A stretch of 64,000 nt of DNA, from NCBI RefSeq assembly GCF_022012295.1, contig NZ_JAKLTN010000002.1, forward strand, positions 806,001 to 870,000, read 5' to 3'. A program made the translations under genes and the position numbers. This DNA comes from Dechloromonas hankyongensis. Its GTDB lineage: Bacteria; Pseudomonadota; Gammaproteobacteria; Burkholderiales; Rhodocyclaceae. The stretch's first letter is position 1. The number at the start of each line of letters is the position of its first letter. Positions 1 to 8,304 of this stretch are shown here, piece by piece. Under the pieces are notes generated by a model. That model did not search any database and was not told the DNA's origin. It saw only the letters and a list, made by a program, of their open reading frames with translations.

Positions 1-359
1 GCCAGCTTGAGCATCGAAGCCCAGCACAGGGCCATGAACAGGTTGGCACCGGGGCCGGCGGCCGCAACCCAGAACATGTCCTTCTTGGGATGGCGCAGGC
101 GGCTGAAATCGACCGGGACCGGCTTGGCATAGCCGAACAGGAAGGTGCCGCCGGAAAAGAGCAGGATGGCAATCGGGATGATGATGGTGCCGACCAGATC
201 GATATGGCGCAGGGGATTCAGGCTGATCCGCCCCATCTGCCAGGCGGTCGGATCGCCGAAATGACGCGCCGCATAGCCGTGCGCCGCCTCGTGCAGCGTG
301 ATCGCGAAGATCACCGGCAACGCCGAAATGGCCAGGGTCTGGATCAGGCTCGCCAGCAT
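1..359 (-). CDS. Site-2 protease family (M50) membrane metalloprotease, 5' part only
   Basis: The reading frame starts with ATG at 359 and runs off the left edge, so only about 119 N-terminal residues are present. A hydrophobic N-terminus carries the zinc-binding motif HEAAH at residues 23-27, as in M50 (site-2 protease) intramembrane peptidases. A second membrane segment follows, and then a glycine-rich AAAGPGAN motif typical of the family. The small, domain-poor start suggests the short M50 type found near tRNA-synthetase and YciO genes rather than RseP. It lies 4 nt downstream of the yciO-like gene on the same strand, so the two are probably cotranscribed. The second metal ligand lies outside the window. 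Substrate unknown. Confidence 0.85.
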   Translation of the reverse strand, partial: MLASLIQTLAISALPVIFAITLHEAAHGYAARHFGDPTAWQMGRISLNPLRHIDLVGTIIIPIAILLFSGGTFLFGYAKPVPVDFSRLRHPKKDMFWVAAAGPGANLFMALCWASMLKL

Positions 360-363
360 GCGT

Positions 364-990
364 TCAATCGAGCCCGAACAGTGCCAGCGAACCGCGCCCG
401 GCACGAATCAATTCGGGGGCCGAGCCAGTCAGGTCGATGACCGTCGTTGGTTCGGTGCCGCAAGGCCCGCCATCGAGGATCAGCTCCAACTGCTCGTCGA
501 GCCGGTCCTGGATTTCCCAGCCTTCGGTCAATGGAAATTCGTCGCCCGGCAGTTGCAGGGTCGTGGTCAGCAGCGGCTCGCCCAGCTCTTCGAGCAGGGC
601 CAGCGCCACCGGATGATCCGGGATACGCAGGCCGATGGTCTTGCGCTTCGGGTGCATGACCCGGCGCGGCAACTCCTTGCTGCCTTCGAGGATGAAGGTA
701 TAGCTGCCCGGGGTGGCCGCCTTGAGCAGGCGGTACTGGGCGTTGTCGACGCGGGCGTAGGTGGCGATTTCCGACAGGTCGCGCACCATCAGGGTCAGGT
801 GATGGCGATCGTCGACCTGACGGATCAGGCGAATGCGATCCAGCGCCTCCTTGTCGCCAAGATGGCAACCGAGGGCATAACAGGAGTCGGTCGGTAAGGC
901 GACAAGCGCCCCCTGGCGGATGAACTCCGCCGCCTGCACCAGCAAGCGCTGCTGCGGCGACTCGGGGTGAATCTGGACGATACGCGCCAT
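364..990 (-). CDS. yciO: YciO-type Sua5/YciO/YrdC family protein (threonylcarbamoyl-AMP synthase fold)
   Basis: This 208-residue protein has the YrdC fold signature PTDSCYALGC (about 33-42), followed by a region with RLIRQ and HHLTLMVRDLSE. It ends near RAGRGSLALFG. True TsaC/Sua5 makes threonylcarbamoyl-AMP for tRNA t6A. The length and the central DDRHHLTLM region resemble E. coli YciO, a paralogue with at best weak activity in that reaction, so the role is uncertain. ATG at 988-990. The PHP-domain gene ends 2 nt upstream and the M50 gene starts 4 nt downstream, giving a compact operon. The pairing of yciO with a yciV-like PHP gene also occurs in E. coli. Confidence 0.88.
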   Translation of the reverse strand: MARIVQIHPESPQQRLLVQAAEFIRQGALVALPTDSCYALGCHLGDKEALDRIRLIRQVDDRHHLTLMVRDLSEIATYARVDNAQYRLLKAATPGSYTFILEGSKELPRRVMHPKRKTIGLRIPDHPVALALLEELGEPLLTTTLQLPGDEFPLTEGWEIQDRLDEQLELILDGGPCGTEPTTVIDLTGSAPELIRAGRGSLALFGLD

Positions 991-992
991 GC

Positions 993-1868
993 TCAGACCA
1001 CCAGACGCCAGACCGGCTTCAGGTCTTCCGGCAATTGCGGCAGCTTGCCGAGATCGACATAGCTCTCTTCCGGCCCGTGGAAATCCGAGCCGCGCGAGGC
1101 ATGGAATTCGTAATGCCGGGCCAAGCGGGCGAAATGCAGCACATGGTCGGGCGAATGGCTGCCGCAGGTCACCTCGATGCCGCAGCCGCCGGCATCCTTG
1201 AAATCATCGAGGAAACGGCGCATGTCGGCACCAGACATCTTGTAGCGGCCCGGATGCGCGACGACAGCGACACCGCCAGCACCATTGATCCATTGGACGG
1301 CGGTTTCCAGGGTTACCCACTGGTGATCGACGTAACCCGGCTTGCCCGGCGTCAGGTAATGCTGAAAAACCCCCGGCACGTCGCGGGCGATGCCGATCGA
1401 CACCAGATAACGAGCAAAGTGGGCGCGCGAGATCAGGTTCGGGTTGGTGACGAAGCACAATGCGCCTTCATAGACGCCCGGAATGCCGATGGCGGCCAGC
1501 GCATCGCCCATGCGTTGGGCGCGTTCGACCCGGCCCTGCCGCAAATCGTGCAGACCGTTGACCAGATCGGGATTGGCCGCATCGAAACCGAGGCCGACGA
1601 TATGAATCGGGGTACCGCGCCATTCGATGGAAATCTCGACACCATTGACGAAACGCATGCCGACTTCCTCGGCGGTGGCCCTAGCCTCGGCCAGACCGCC
1701 CATATCGTCATGGTCGGTCAGTGCCCATAGATCGACGCCATTCGCCGCCGCCCGGCGGGCGACCACCTGGGGCGGCAACAAACCGTCGGAAACAATGGAA
1801 TGGCAGTGGAAGTCGAAATTGGCAGGCGTCACGGGCAAGCTTTTGAAAGCAAACGACGAGTTTATCAT
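993..1868 (-). CDS. yciV: PHP-domain nuclease/phosphatase (YciV/RNase AM-like)
   Basis: This 291-residue protein belongs to the PHP (polymerase and histidinol phosphatase) family. Metal-binding motifs are visible: DFHCHSIVSDG near residue 20, LTDHDDM near 52, EISIEW near 78, AHPGRY in the second half and GSDFHG near the C-terminus. E. coli YciV (Rnm) is a 5'-3' exonuclease that also acts on 3',5'-nucleotide bisphosphates and matures rRNA 5' ends. Similar length and the yciO neighbour support this assignment, while the exact substrate is inferred. The ATG at 1866-1868 has no obvious Shine-Dalgarno sequence. Its 5' region is back to back with the gcvT leader promoter. Confidence 0.88.
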   Translation of the reverse strand: MINSSFAFKSLPVTPANFDFHCHSIVSDGLLPPQVVARRAAANGVDLWALTDHDDMGGLAEARATAEEVGMRFVNGVEISIEWRGTPIHIVGLGFDAANPDLVNGLHDLRQGRVERAQRMGDALAAIGIPGVYEGALCFVTNPNLISRAHFARYLVSIGIARDVPGVFQHYLTPGKPGYVDHQWVTLETAVQWINGAGGVAVVAHPGRYKMSGADMRRFLDDFKDAGGCGIEVTCGSHSPDHVLHFARLARHYEFHASRGSDFHGPEESYVDLGKLPQLPEDLKPVWRLVV

Positions 1869-1909
1869 GAAGGGAGCACCGCCCGATCTCCCTTGTGCGG
1901 CGCAGCATG

Positions 1910-1938
1910 TTGATCAGACAGCCGCATCCCGCTATAGT
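1910..1938 (+). promoter_or_regulatory. Predicted sigma-70 promoter of the gcvT riboswitch leader
   Basis: TTGATC at 1910-1915 and TATAGT at 1933-1938 are separated by exactly 17 bases and fit -35/-10 hexamers. Transcription would start near 1945, just before the first glycine aptamer at about 1951. Seen by eye; no start-site data. Confidence 0.6.
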
Positions 1939-1950
1939 GCCTCCCGTTCA

Positions 1951-2021
1951 GTGGGAGAGAGTAGTTCGATCTGCCGCCGAAGGCGCAATTTCACCCGAAA
2001 ACGCTCAGGCAAAAGGACCAC
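1951..2021 (+). ncRNA. Glycine riboswitch, aptamer 1
   Basis: The conserved glycine aptamer blocks occur in order: GGGAGAG at the 5' side, GCCGAAGGCGCAA in the middle and CTCAGGCAAAAGGAC on the 3' side. GTGG (1951-1954) can pair with CCAC (2018-2021) as P1. GTAG and CTGC can form a short P2. Downstream lies a small hairpin, GGACC-GTC-GGTCC at 2030-2042, followed by GTTTTG. Its 3' arm could also pair with GGACC at 2015-2019 in the aptamer. Position upstream of gcvT agrees with the usual role of sensing glycine and switching on the glycine cleavage system. Confidence 0.9.
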
Positions 2022-2150
2022 AGAACCGGGGACCGTCGGTCCGTTTTGCAGTGAATTCGAGACGCGAAGACAAGCCGCAGACAGTGCGATCAGCACGGCA
2101 AGGCGCAGTCGACAAAGTATCGAGTTCAATGCAAAGCGGACCACCCGAAA

Positions 2151-2214
2151 CTCTGGAGAGCGGCGTTAACAGCGCCCACCGATGGGGCAAATCTCTCAGG
2201 TATCGAGGACAGAG
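2151..2214 (+). ncRNA. Glycine riboswitch, aptamer 2
   Basis: A second aptamer has GGAGAG, CACCGATGGGGCAA and CTCTCAGG followed by GAGGACAGAG. P1 is CTCTG (2151-2155) with CAGAG (2210-2214), and P2 is GGCG/CGCC around TTAACAG. P3 is very short, and GATGG replaces the usual GAAGG, so this copy is less canonical than aptamer 1. P1 can be extended outward by CACCC (2142-2146) pairing with GGGTG (2215-2219). That pairing would sequester the 5' arm of the terminator that follows, which predicts glycine-dependent readthrough (an ON switch). Confidence 0.85.
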
Positions 2215-2254
2215 GGGTGAAACGCAAGATTCGTTCTTTCGTTTCACCCCTTTT
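2214..2254 (+). terminator. Riboswitch-controlled intrinsic terminator before gcvT
   Basis: GGGGTGAAACG at 2214-2224 and CGTTTCACCCC at 2240-2250 form a perfect 11-bp stem with a 15-base loop, followed by TTTT. The 5' arm overlaps the predicted extended P1 of aptamer 2, so aptamer and terminator compete. Confidence 0.85.
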
Positions 2255-2298
2255 CCGTTTCTAGAACTGGCGTTAAGTAACGCCTGTAAAGGATTGAT

Positions 2299-3390
2299 AT
2301 GCTGAAGAAAACGGTTTTGAATTCTGCCCACCGCGCAATCAACGCCCGGATGGTCGATTTCGGCGGCTGGGACATGCCGGTCAATTACGGTTCGCAGATC
2401 GAGGAGCACCACGCGGTGCGTAACGACTGCGGCATGTTCGACGTCTCGCACATGTGCCCGGTCGATGTGGTTGGCGCCGATTGCCGGCCCTTCCTGTCGC
2501 GCCTCGTCGCCAATGACGTGGCCAAGCTGCAGGTTTCCGGCAAGGCCCTCTACTCGGCCATGCTCAACGAGGCCGGCGGCGTCATCGACGACCTGATCAT
2601 CTATTTCCTGACCGACACCCGTTTCCGCATCGTCGTCAACGCCGGCACCGCCGACAAGGATCTGGCCTGGATGCAGGCCAAGGCGGCCGAATGGAAGATG
2701 GACGTCACCATCACCCAGCGCCGCGACGGCGACAACAACCTCGGCATCATCGCCGTGCAGGGACCGAATGCCCGCGCCAAGGTGTGGCAGGTTCTGCCGC
2801 AGGCCAAGGCGGCCACCGAAGGCCTGAAAGCCTTCTTCGCCGCCGAGGTCGATCAGTATTTCATTGCCAGCACCGGCTACACCGGCGAAGACGGCTACGA
2901 AATCATGGTGCCGGCAGGTGAAGCCGAAAGCCTGTGGAACAAGCTGAAGGATGCCGGCGTCGCCCCCTGCGGCCTCGGTGCCCGCGACACGCTGCGCCTG
3001 GAAGCCGGCATGAACCTATACGGCCAGGACATGGACGAAACGGTTTCCCCGCTCGACGCCGGCCTGGCATGGACTGTGGCCATGAAGGACGAGCGCGACT
3101 TCGTCGGCCGCCCCGCCTTGGCAGCCAACGGCCAGCAGAAGCAGTTCCTCGGCCTGATCCTGCTCGACAAGGGCGTGCTGCGTGGCCACCAGAAAGTCAT
3201 GACGCCGCATGGCGATGGCGAAATCACCTCCGGCAGCTTCTCGCCGACCCTGCAGCAATCCATCGCCCTCGCCCGCCTGCCGATGGGCGTGGCGATCGGC
3301 GATGAAGTCGAAGTCGATATCCGCGGCAAGGCCCTCAAGGCCAAGGTCGTCAAACCCGTATTCGCCCGCAACGGCAAAGCAGTCATCTAA
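2299..3390 (+). CDS. gcvT: Aminomethyltransferase, T-protein of the glycine cleavage system
   Basis: This 363-residue protein is of normal GcvT length. It transfers the methylene group from the aminomethyl-lipoyl H-protein to tetrahydrofolate and releases ammonia, in the cytoplasm. Family blocks visible are [18 protein letters not shown] near the N-terminus, [10 protein letters not shown] in the middle and [17 protein letters not shown] in the folate-binding half. ATG at 2299 is preceded by AAAGGA. It is the first gene of gcvT-gcvH-gcvP, 23 nt upstream of gcvH. Expression is predicted to be glycine-induced through the upstream riboswitch and terminator. Confidence 0.97.
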   Translation: MLKKTVLNSAHRAINARMVDFGGWDMPVNYGSQIEEHHAVRNDCGMFDVSHMCPVDVVGADCRPFLSRLVANDVAKLQVSGKALYSAMLNEAGGVIDDLIIYFLTDTRFRIVVNAGTADKDLAWMQAKAAEWKMDVTITQRRDGDNNLGIIAVQGPNARAKVWQVLPQAKAATEGLKAFFAAEVDQYFIASTGYTGEDGYEIMVPAGEAESLWNKLKDAGVAPCGLGARDTLRLEAGMNLYGQDMDETVSPLDAGLAWTVAMKDERDFVGRPALAANGQQKQFLGLILLDKGVLRGHQKVMTPHGDGEITSGSFSPTLQQSIALARLPMGVAIGDEVEVDIRGKALKAKVVKPVFARNGKAVI

Positions 3391-3413
3391 TTCAACCCAT
3401 TCAGGAGAAAACC

Positions 3414-3800
3414 ATGTCGAACGTTCCCGCCAACCTCAAGTACGCCAGCTCCCACGAATGGGCTCAACTCAATGCTGACGGCACCGTCACCATCGGTATT
3501 ACCGACCACGCCCAGGAAGCCCTCGGCGACCTCGTTTTCGTCGAACTGCCGGAAGTCGGTGCCCATTACGCAGCCGAAAAGGAAATCGCCGTCGTCGAAT
3601 CGGTCAAGGCCGCTGCCGACGTGTACGCCCCGATCGCCGGCACCGTTACCGAAGTGAACCAGGCTGCCGCCGACGCGCCGGAATCGGTGAACCAGGACGC
3701 CTATGCCGCCTGGCTGTTCAAGATGACCCCGGACAACGCCGCCGACCTCGACAAGCTGCTCGACGCCGCCGCTTACCAGGCCGTTGCCGACGCCGCCTAA
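3414..3800 (+). CDS. gcvH: Glycine cleavage system H-protein (lipoyl carrier)
   Basis: This 128-residue lipoyl-domain protein shuttles the aminomethyl group from P-protein to T-protein. The lipoylated lysine is K65 in [14 protein letters not shown] near residue 14 and the C-terminal WLFKM region are typical of GcvH. It has an AGGAG-type ribosome-binding site ahead of ATG 3414. It sits between gcvT and gcvP, with gcvP starting 13 nt after its stop. Confidence 0.97.
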   Translation: MSNVPANLKYASSHEWAQLNADGTVTIGITDHAQEALGDLVFVELPEVGAHYAAEKEIAVVESVKAAADVYAPIAGTVTEVNQAAADAPESVNQDAYAAWLFKMTPDNAADLDKLLDAAAYQAVADAA

Positions 3801-3813
3801 GCAAGGACCGCCC

Positions 3814-6705
3814 ATGCCGCTCAATCAACCGCTCTCCGCGCTGGAACAGCACGACGAGTTCATCGGCCGCCACATCGGCCCCTGCGCCACCGAGATGGCC
3901 GCCATGCTGGCTGCCATCGGCGCCGACAGCCTAGATCAGCTGATCGACCAGACCGTACCGGCCGCCATCCGCCTGCCGGCCGACCTGCCGCTGCCGGCCC
4001 CGCGTCGCGAGCACGAAGCGCTGGCCGACCTCAAGGCGATGGCCAGCAAGAACGTGGTCAACAAGTCCTGCATCGGCATGGGCTACTACGACACGCTGAC
4101 GCCCAAGGTCATCCTGCGCAACGTGATGGAAAACCCGGGCTGGTACACCGCCTACACGCCGTACCAGGCTGAAATCGCCCAGGGCCGCCTGGAAGCGCTG
4201 ATGAACTTCCAGCAGATGGTCGTCGACCTGACCGGCCTGGAAATCGCCAACGCCTCGCTGCTCGACGAAGCCACTGCCGCCGCCGAAGCAATGACCATGG
4301 CGCGCCGCGTTTCCAAGTCGAAATCGAATCGCTTCCTGGTCGATGCCGCCTGCTTCCCGCAGACCATCGACGTGGTCAAGACCCGTGCCGCCTACTTCGG
4401 CTTCGAACTGGTCATTGCGACTGTCGATGCCGCCAAGGACGAGGAATTCTTCGGCGCCCTGCTCCAGTACCCGAACGACAACGGCGAAGTCCGCGACCTG
4501 ACCGACGCTATCGGCGGCCTGAAGGCCAAGGGGGCGACCGTTGCCGTCGCCACCGACCTGATGGCGCTGGTCCTGCTCAAGTCGCCGGGCGCCATGGGCG
4601 CCGACATCGCGCTGGGCTCCAGCCAACGTTTCGGCATCCCGATGGGCTTCGGCGGCCCGCACGCCGCCTTCTTCGCCACCCGCGAAGCCTTTGTCCGCTC
4701 GATGCCGGGCCGCATCATTGGCGTCTCCAAGGACGCCCGCGGCAACACCGCCTACCGCATGACGCTGCAGACGCGCGAACAGCACATCCGCCGCGAGAAG
4801 GCCAATTCCAACATCTGTACCTCGCAGGTGCTGCTTGCCAACATGGCCGGCATGTATGCTGTCTATCACGGTTCCGAGGGTCTGCGCCTGATCGCCGGCC
4901 GCATCCACCGGCTGACCGCCATCCTCGCCGCCGGGCTCAAGGGTGCCGGTGTCAATCTGCTCACCCAGCAGTTCTACGACACCGTGCAAGTCGATCTCGG
5001 CGACCGTGCCGAAGCGGTCTACAACGCAGCGCTGGCCGCCGGCTACAACCTGCGCCGCGTCGCGGCCGGCGTGCTCGGCATTTCCTTCGACGAAACGACG
5101 ACCCGCGACGACGTGGCCACCCTGTTCAAGCTGATCGCCCAGTCCGCGCTAGACATGGACGCGGTGGACGCCCAGGTTGCCGCTGCCGACGTCACGCTGC
5201 CGGACGTGCTGATCCGCACCGACGCCGTGCTGCAGCACCCGGTGTTCAACACGCACCACACCGAACACGAGATGCTGCGCTACCTGAAGTCGCTGCAGAA
5301 CAAGGATCTGGCGCTCGACCACTCGATGATCTCGCTCGGCTCATGCACCATGAAGCTGAATGCGACCAGCGAGATGATCCCGGTCACCTGGCCGGAATTC
5401 GGCGGCTTGCACCCATTCGCTCCGCGCGATCAGGCGACTGGCTACCTGGAAATGATCGCCGGCCTGACCGAGTGGCTGAAGACGGTCACCGGCTTCGACG
5501 CCATCTGCATGCAGCCGAACTCAGGCGCCCAGGGCGAATACGCCGGCCTGGTCGCCATCGACCGCTACCATGCCAGCCGGGGCGAGGAACACCGCAACGT
5601 CTGCCTGATTCCCAAATCGGCGCATGGCACCAACCCGGCCACCGCCCAGATGGCCAACATGAAGGTGGTCGTCGTCGATTGTGACGACAACGGCAACGTG
5701 GACGTCGCCGATCTGAAGGCCAAGGCCGAGGCGCACGCCAACGACCTGGCCTGCCTGATGATCACCTACCCGTCGACGCACGGCGTGTTCGAGGAAGCGG
5801 TGCGCGACATCTGCGCCATCGTGCATCAGTACGGCGGCCAGGTGTACATGGACGGCGCCAACCTCAACGCCCAGGTCGGCCTGACCTCGCCCGGCTTCAT
5901 CGGCGCCGACGTCAGCCACATGAACCTGCACAAGACCTTCGCCATCCCGCACGGCGGCGGCGGACCGGGCATGGGCCCGATCGGCCTCAAGGCCCATCTG
6001 GCACCGTTCATGGCCGACCACGTTGTTCAGCCGACGGGCGACGCCGACCGCGTCAATGCCGGCCAGGGTGCGGTTTCCGCCGCCCCGTTCGGCTCTGCCT
6101 CTATCCTGACCATTTCCTGGATGTACCTGGCCATGCTCGGCGGCGCCGGCGTCAAGAAGGCGACCCAGGTTGCCATCCTGAATGCCAACTACGTCGCGCA
6201 GAAGCTGCACGATCACTACCCGGTACTCTACGTCGGCAAGAACGGCCGCGTGGCGCACGAGTGCATCCTCGACATCCGTCCGATCAAGGCCGCCACCGGC
6301 ATCGCCGAGATCGACATCGCCAAGCGTCTGATGGACTACGGTTTCCATGCCCCAACGGTGTCCTTCCCGGTCGCCGGCACGATCATGGTCGAGCCGACGG
6401 AATCCGAGTCGAAGGCCGAGCTGGACCGCTTCATCGCTGCCTTGATCAGCATTCGCGAAGAAATCCGCCAGATCGAGAACGGCGTATGGACAGCCGACAA
6501 CAATCCGCTGAAGAATGCCCCGCATTCTCAGGCCGATGTCATGGACGACGAGTGGAAGCATCCGTACAGCCGCCAGCAGGCCGTTTTCCCGCTATCGTGG
6601 GTGGCTGCCAACAAGTTCTGGCCAAGCGTCAATCGCATCGACGATGTGTATGGCGACCGTAACCTGAACTGCGCCTGCCCACCGATGGAAGCGTACGCAG
6701 ACTAA
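3814..6705 (+). CDS. gcvP: Glycine dehydrogenase (decarboxylating), P-protein
   Basis: This is a single-chain P-protein of 963 residues, the fused P1-P2 form usual in proteobacteria. It decarboxylates glycine on pyridoxal phosphate and loads the aminomethyl group on GcvH. The PLP lysine is K707 in [18 protein letters not shown]. The N-terminal FIGRHIGP and the [12 protein letters not shown] block are family hallmarks. ATG 3814, preceded by AAGGA, is preferred over an upstream in-frame TTG at 3784 that lies inside gcvH. It is the last gene of the operon and is followed by a strong terminator. Confidence 0.97.
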   Translation: MPLNQPLSALEQHDEFIGRHIGPCATEMAAMLAAIGADSLDQLIDQTVPAAIRLPADLPLPAPRREHEALADLKAMASKNVVNKSCIGMGYYDTLTPKVILRNVMENPGWYTAYTPYQAEIAQGRLEALMNFQQMVVDLTGLEIANASLLDEATAAAEAMTMARRVSKSKSNRFLVDAACFPQTIDVVKTRAAYFGFELVIATVDAAKDEEFFGALLQYPNDNGEVRDLTDAIGGLKAKGATVAVATDLMALVLLKSPGAMGADIALGSSQRFGIPMGFGGPHAAFFATREAFVRSMPGRIIGVSKDARGNTAYRMTLQTREQHIRREKANSNICTSQVLLANMAGMYAVYHGSEGLRLIAGRIHRLTAILAAGLKGAGVNLLTQQFYDTVQVDLGDRAEAVYNAALAAGYNLRRVAAGVLGISFDETTTRDDVATLFKLIAQSALDMDAVDAQVAAADVTLPDVLIRTDAVLQHPVFNTHHTEHEMLRYLKSLQNKDLALDHSMISLGSCTMKLNATSEMIPVTWPEFGGLHPFAPRDQATGYLEMIAGLTEWLKTVTGFDAICMQPNSGAQGEYAGLVAIDRYHASRGEEHRNVCLIPKSAHGTNPATAQMANMKVVVVDCDDNGNVDVADLKAKAEAHANDLACLMITYPSTHGVFEEAVRDICAIVHQYGGQVYMDGANLNAQVGLTSPGFIGADVSHMNLHKTFAIPHGGGGPGMGPIGLKAHLAPFMADHVVQPTGDADRVNAGQGAVSAAPFGSASILTISWMYLAMLGGAGVKKATQVAILNANYVAQKLHDHYPVLYVGKNGRVAHECILDIRPIKAATGIAEIDIAKRLMDYGFHAPTVSFPVAGTIMVEPTESESKAELDRFIAALISIREEIRQIENGVWTADNNPLKNAPHSQADVMDDEWKHPYSRQQAVFPLSWVAANKFWPSVNRIDDVYGDRNLNCACPPMEAYAD

Positions 6706-6721
6706 ACAGTAGGCTGCTCAA

Positions 6722-6755
6722 GAGAAAACGGCCTCGCAATGAGGCCGTTTTCTTT
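6722..6755 (+). terminator. Bidirectional terminator after gcvP
   Basis: GAAAACGGCCTC (6724-6735) pairs perfectly with GAGGCCGTTTTC (6741-6752), with TTT after it on the plus strand and A-rich sequence before it. It can serve gcvP and also the convergent gene at 6802-7188. Confidence 0.88.
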
Positions 6756-6801
6756 ACAAAAAAGGCAAGACCAGGATTTTTACTGTGTGGCCAACTCCTG
6801 C

Positions 6802-7188
6802 CTATCGGCCATACTGGCTCGGCATTTCACCCTGGAAGTATCCAGCACCCCTATCGTTCAAGCCTTCGTTCCTGATTGGGCCTTGGGCGCCATGCCCCGT
6901 TTTTCCAGATTCCCACCAAACATATTGAGTGGGGTTTTCGCCAGATAGGTATCGTGTTTCGGCCACACCCTCCATCCTATCGCCAGCTTTCGGCCCCATC
7001 GCACCGCGTTCGCTTCTAACAGACTCTTCCCCTGCATTACCATACACGGTAGGCGTTTCGCCAATTCCATAGGAACTCCAACCAGGGCCCATCTTGCCTT
7101 GTTCATCGGCCAGCGTAGAAAGCGGCGCTAATGCGCTCACCGCCACACATACGCAAAAACCCGATTTGAGTAGAAAACTGTATTTCAT
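6802..7188 (-). CDS. Small secreted protein with three G-E-x-P-[ST]-x-Y repeats, function unknown
   Basis: I do not recognise this 128-residue protein. The N-terminus is a clear signal peptide (MKYSFLLK, hydrophobic core, likely cleavage after TLADEQ or just before, near residue 27), so it is probably periplasmic or exported. The mature part is glycine-rich and polar. It contains three spaced copies of one motif: GETPTVY (43-49), GENPTQY (83-89) and GEMPSQY (120-126), the last almost at the C-terminus. GPGWSSYG and GAMGPKAGD are further glycine turns. It has no mature cysteine pair and no membrane segment. A GGAGAAA ribosome-binding site precedes the ATG. It stands alone, convergent with gcvP. 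Confidence 0.75.
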   Translation of the reverse strand: MKYSFLLKSGFCVCVAVSALAPLSTLADEQGKMGPGWSSYGIGETPTVYGNAGEESVRSERGAMGPKAGDRMEGVAETRYLSGENPTQYVWWESGKTGHGAQGPIRNEGLNDRGAGYFQGEMPSQYGR

Positions 7189-7744
7189 GATTTTCTCCTT
7201 TGATCGATTCGCTCGCTTTCCGTGGCTGGAATCCGAAGATTCAATCTGGAAGCTTGCGTTCCATCTGGATCGTTACGATTGCCAAGCATCGCTTCGAACC
7301 ACAACTGCCATCTATATTTCCTTTATGGATTTCCAGACTGCAGGGAGTCGTATCTGTCGGTTGATACGATAAACGTATCGACCATATGTCATGAAATAGG
7401 TTCGCTCATATTTCCGGCATCGCGCTTTAACCGGTTCGCTTTTCGGTGCCAAGAGCAATTCGTCGGCAACACAGCACAACGCTTTTTTCGCCGGACTCTC
7501 CACCCACCATTTTCGACCTTCACGCTGAGTCCCATTTTTTGCCATTGATCGAGAATCAAAGAAGCACTCAGGGTAAGATTGTTAGCCTTACCGTAACGTT
7601 CTGACGATTCAAGCGACTTGCGCAAAGAATTGTCTTTGAACTGCGCAGTGTCGATTACCGAACATAGGAATGCCCTAACGCCATGTATTTATCCAAAGGC
7701 GGTCATGTGGATTTAATTGTCCGGAACATAGCCTAAGCCGATTG
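7189..7744. other. 556-base stretch without a convincing gene; possible broken gene on the minus strand
   Basis: This stretch is visibly less GC-rich than its neighbours. Two overlapping minus-strand frames, 7389-7625 (78 codons) and 7312-7545 (77 codons), together could be one gene disrupted by a frameshift near 7510. The first frame supplies an LILDQWQKMGLSVKVE-like segment and the second a KWWVESPAKKALCCVADELL segment. Neither has a good ribosome-binding site, and I recognise no family. An imperfect palindrome, GGTTGATACG-ATAAA-CGTATCGACC, lies at 7359-7383, with another CGTATC at 7349. I see no terminator, tRNA or promoter I would defend. Confidence 0.35.
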
Positions 7745-8287
7745 ATGACCGTTGATCTCTCCGCCATCGCCAAATGGCCCAACGTTCCCGCCTGTTACGA
7801 CTGGCTGTCGCTCGACCGGCGGGGCAATTGGCGCTTGCAGGGAGAACGTGTCACCCACCGTGGCCTGATCGACTTCATGAACCGACAGTATGGTTCTGAT
7901 GAGGCGGGCCGCTGGTTCGTGCAGAACGGCCCGCAACGGGTTTTCGTCACTCTGGTCAGAACACCGTGGGTATTTCGGCGCGAGGGTGACGGATTCGTCA
8001 GCCACACCGGGCAGCCCGCCGATGCGGTGCAAGGCATCTACCTCGACGAAGAAGGCAGCATCGTGCTGGAGACCGCTCTCGGCATCGGCATGCTCGATGA
8101 CCGCGAGTTGGCCGGTTTCCTCGCCGAATGCCGTGATCAGGATGGCCGGTCGGCCAGCGAAGCAGCCCTTATCGAGCTAATGACCACTGGCGCAGGCACT
8201 ATTTTCTGGCACACCCATCGCCTGCAGTCGATCGCTTCAAGCGATCTCCCTATGCGCTTCGGCTTCGATCCGGCACCGAAACCCTGA
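7745..8287 (+). CDS. Conserved hypothetical protein
   Basis: This 180-residue cytoplasmic-type protein has no signal peptide or membrane segment. It opens with a WPNVPACYDWLSLDRRGNW block. It also has GRWFVQNGPQRVFVTL, a GMLDDRELAGFL segment and a C-terminal FWHTHRLQSI stretch. It gives the impression of a betaproteobacterial domain-of-unknown-function family, but I cannot name it with confidence. ATG 7745 is chosen over the adjacent in-frame TTG at 7742. It is convergent with the DnaJ-like gene, 17 nt apart, and upstream is the gene-poor stretch. Codon use matches the GC-rich chromosome. Confidence 0.8.
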   Translation: MTVDLSAIAKWPNVPACYDWLSLDRRGNWRLQGERVTHRGLIDFMNRQYGSDEAGRWFVQNGPQRVFVTLVRTPWVFRREGDGFVSHTGQPADAVQGIYLDEEGSIVLETALGIGMLDDRELAGFLAECRDQDGRSASEAALIELMTTGAGTIFWHTHRLQSIASSDLPMRFGFDPAPKP

Positions 8288-8304
8288 GACGCTCAATTGG
8301 CCAC

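Noticed and set aside
1895..2305. Short open frame through the glycine riboswitch
   Set aside because: The region is explained by two aptamers and a terminator; the frame runs through structured RNA and has no ribosome site.
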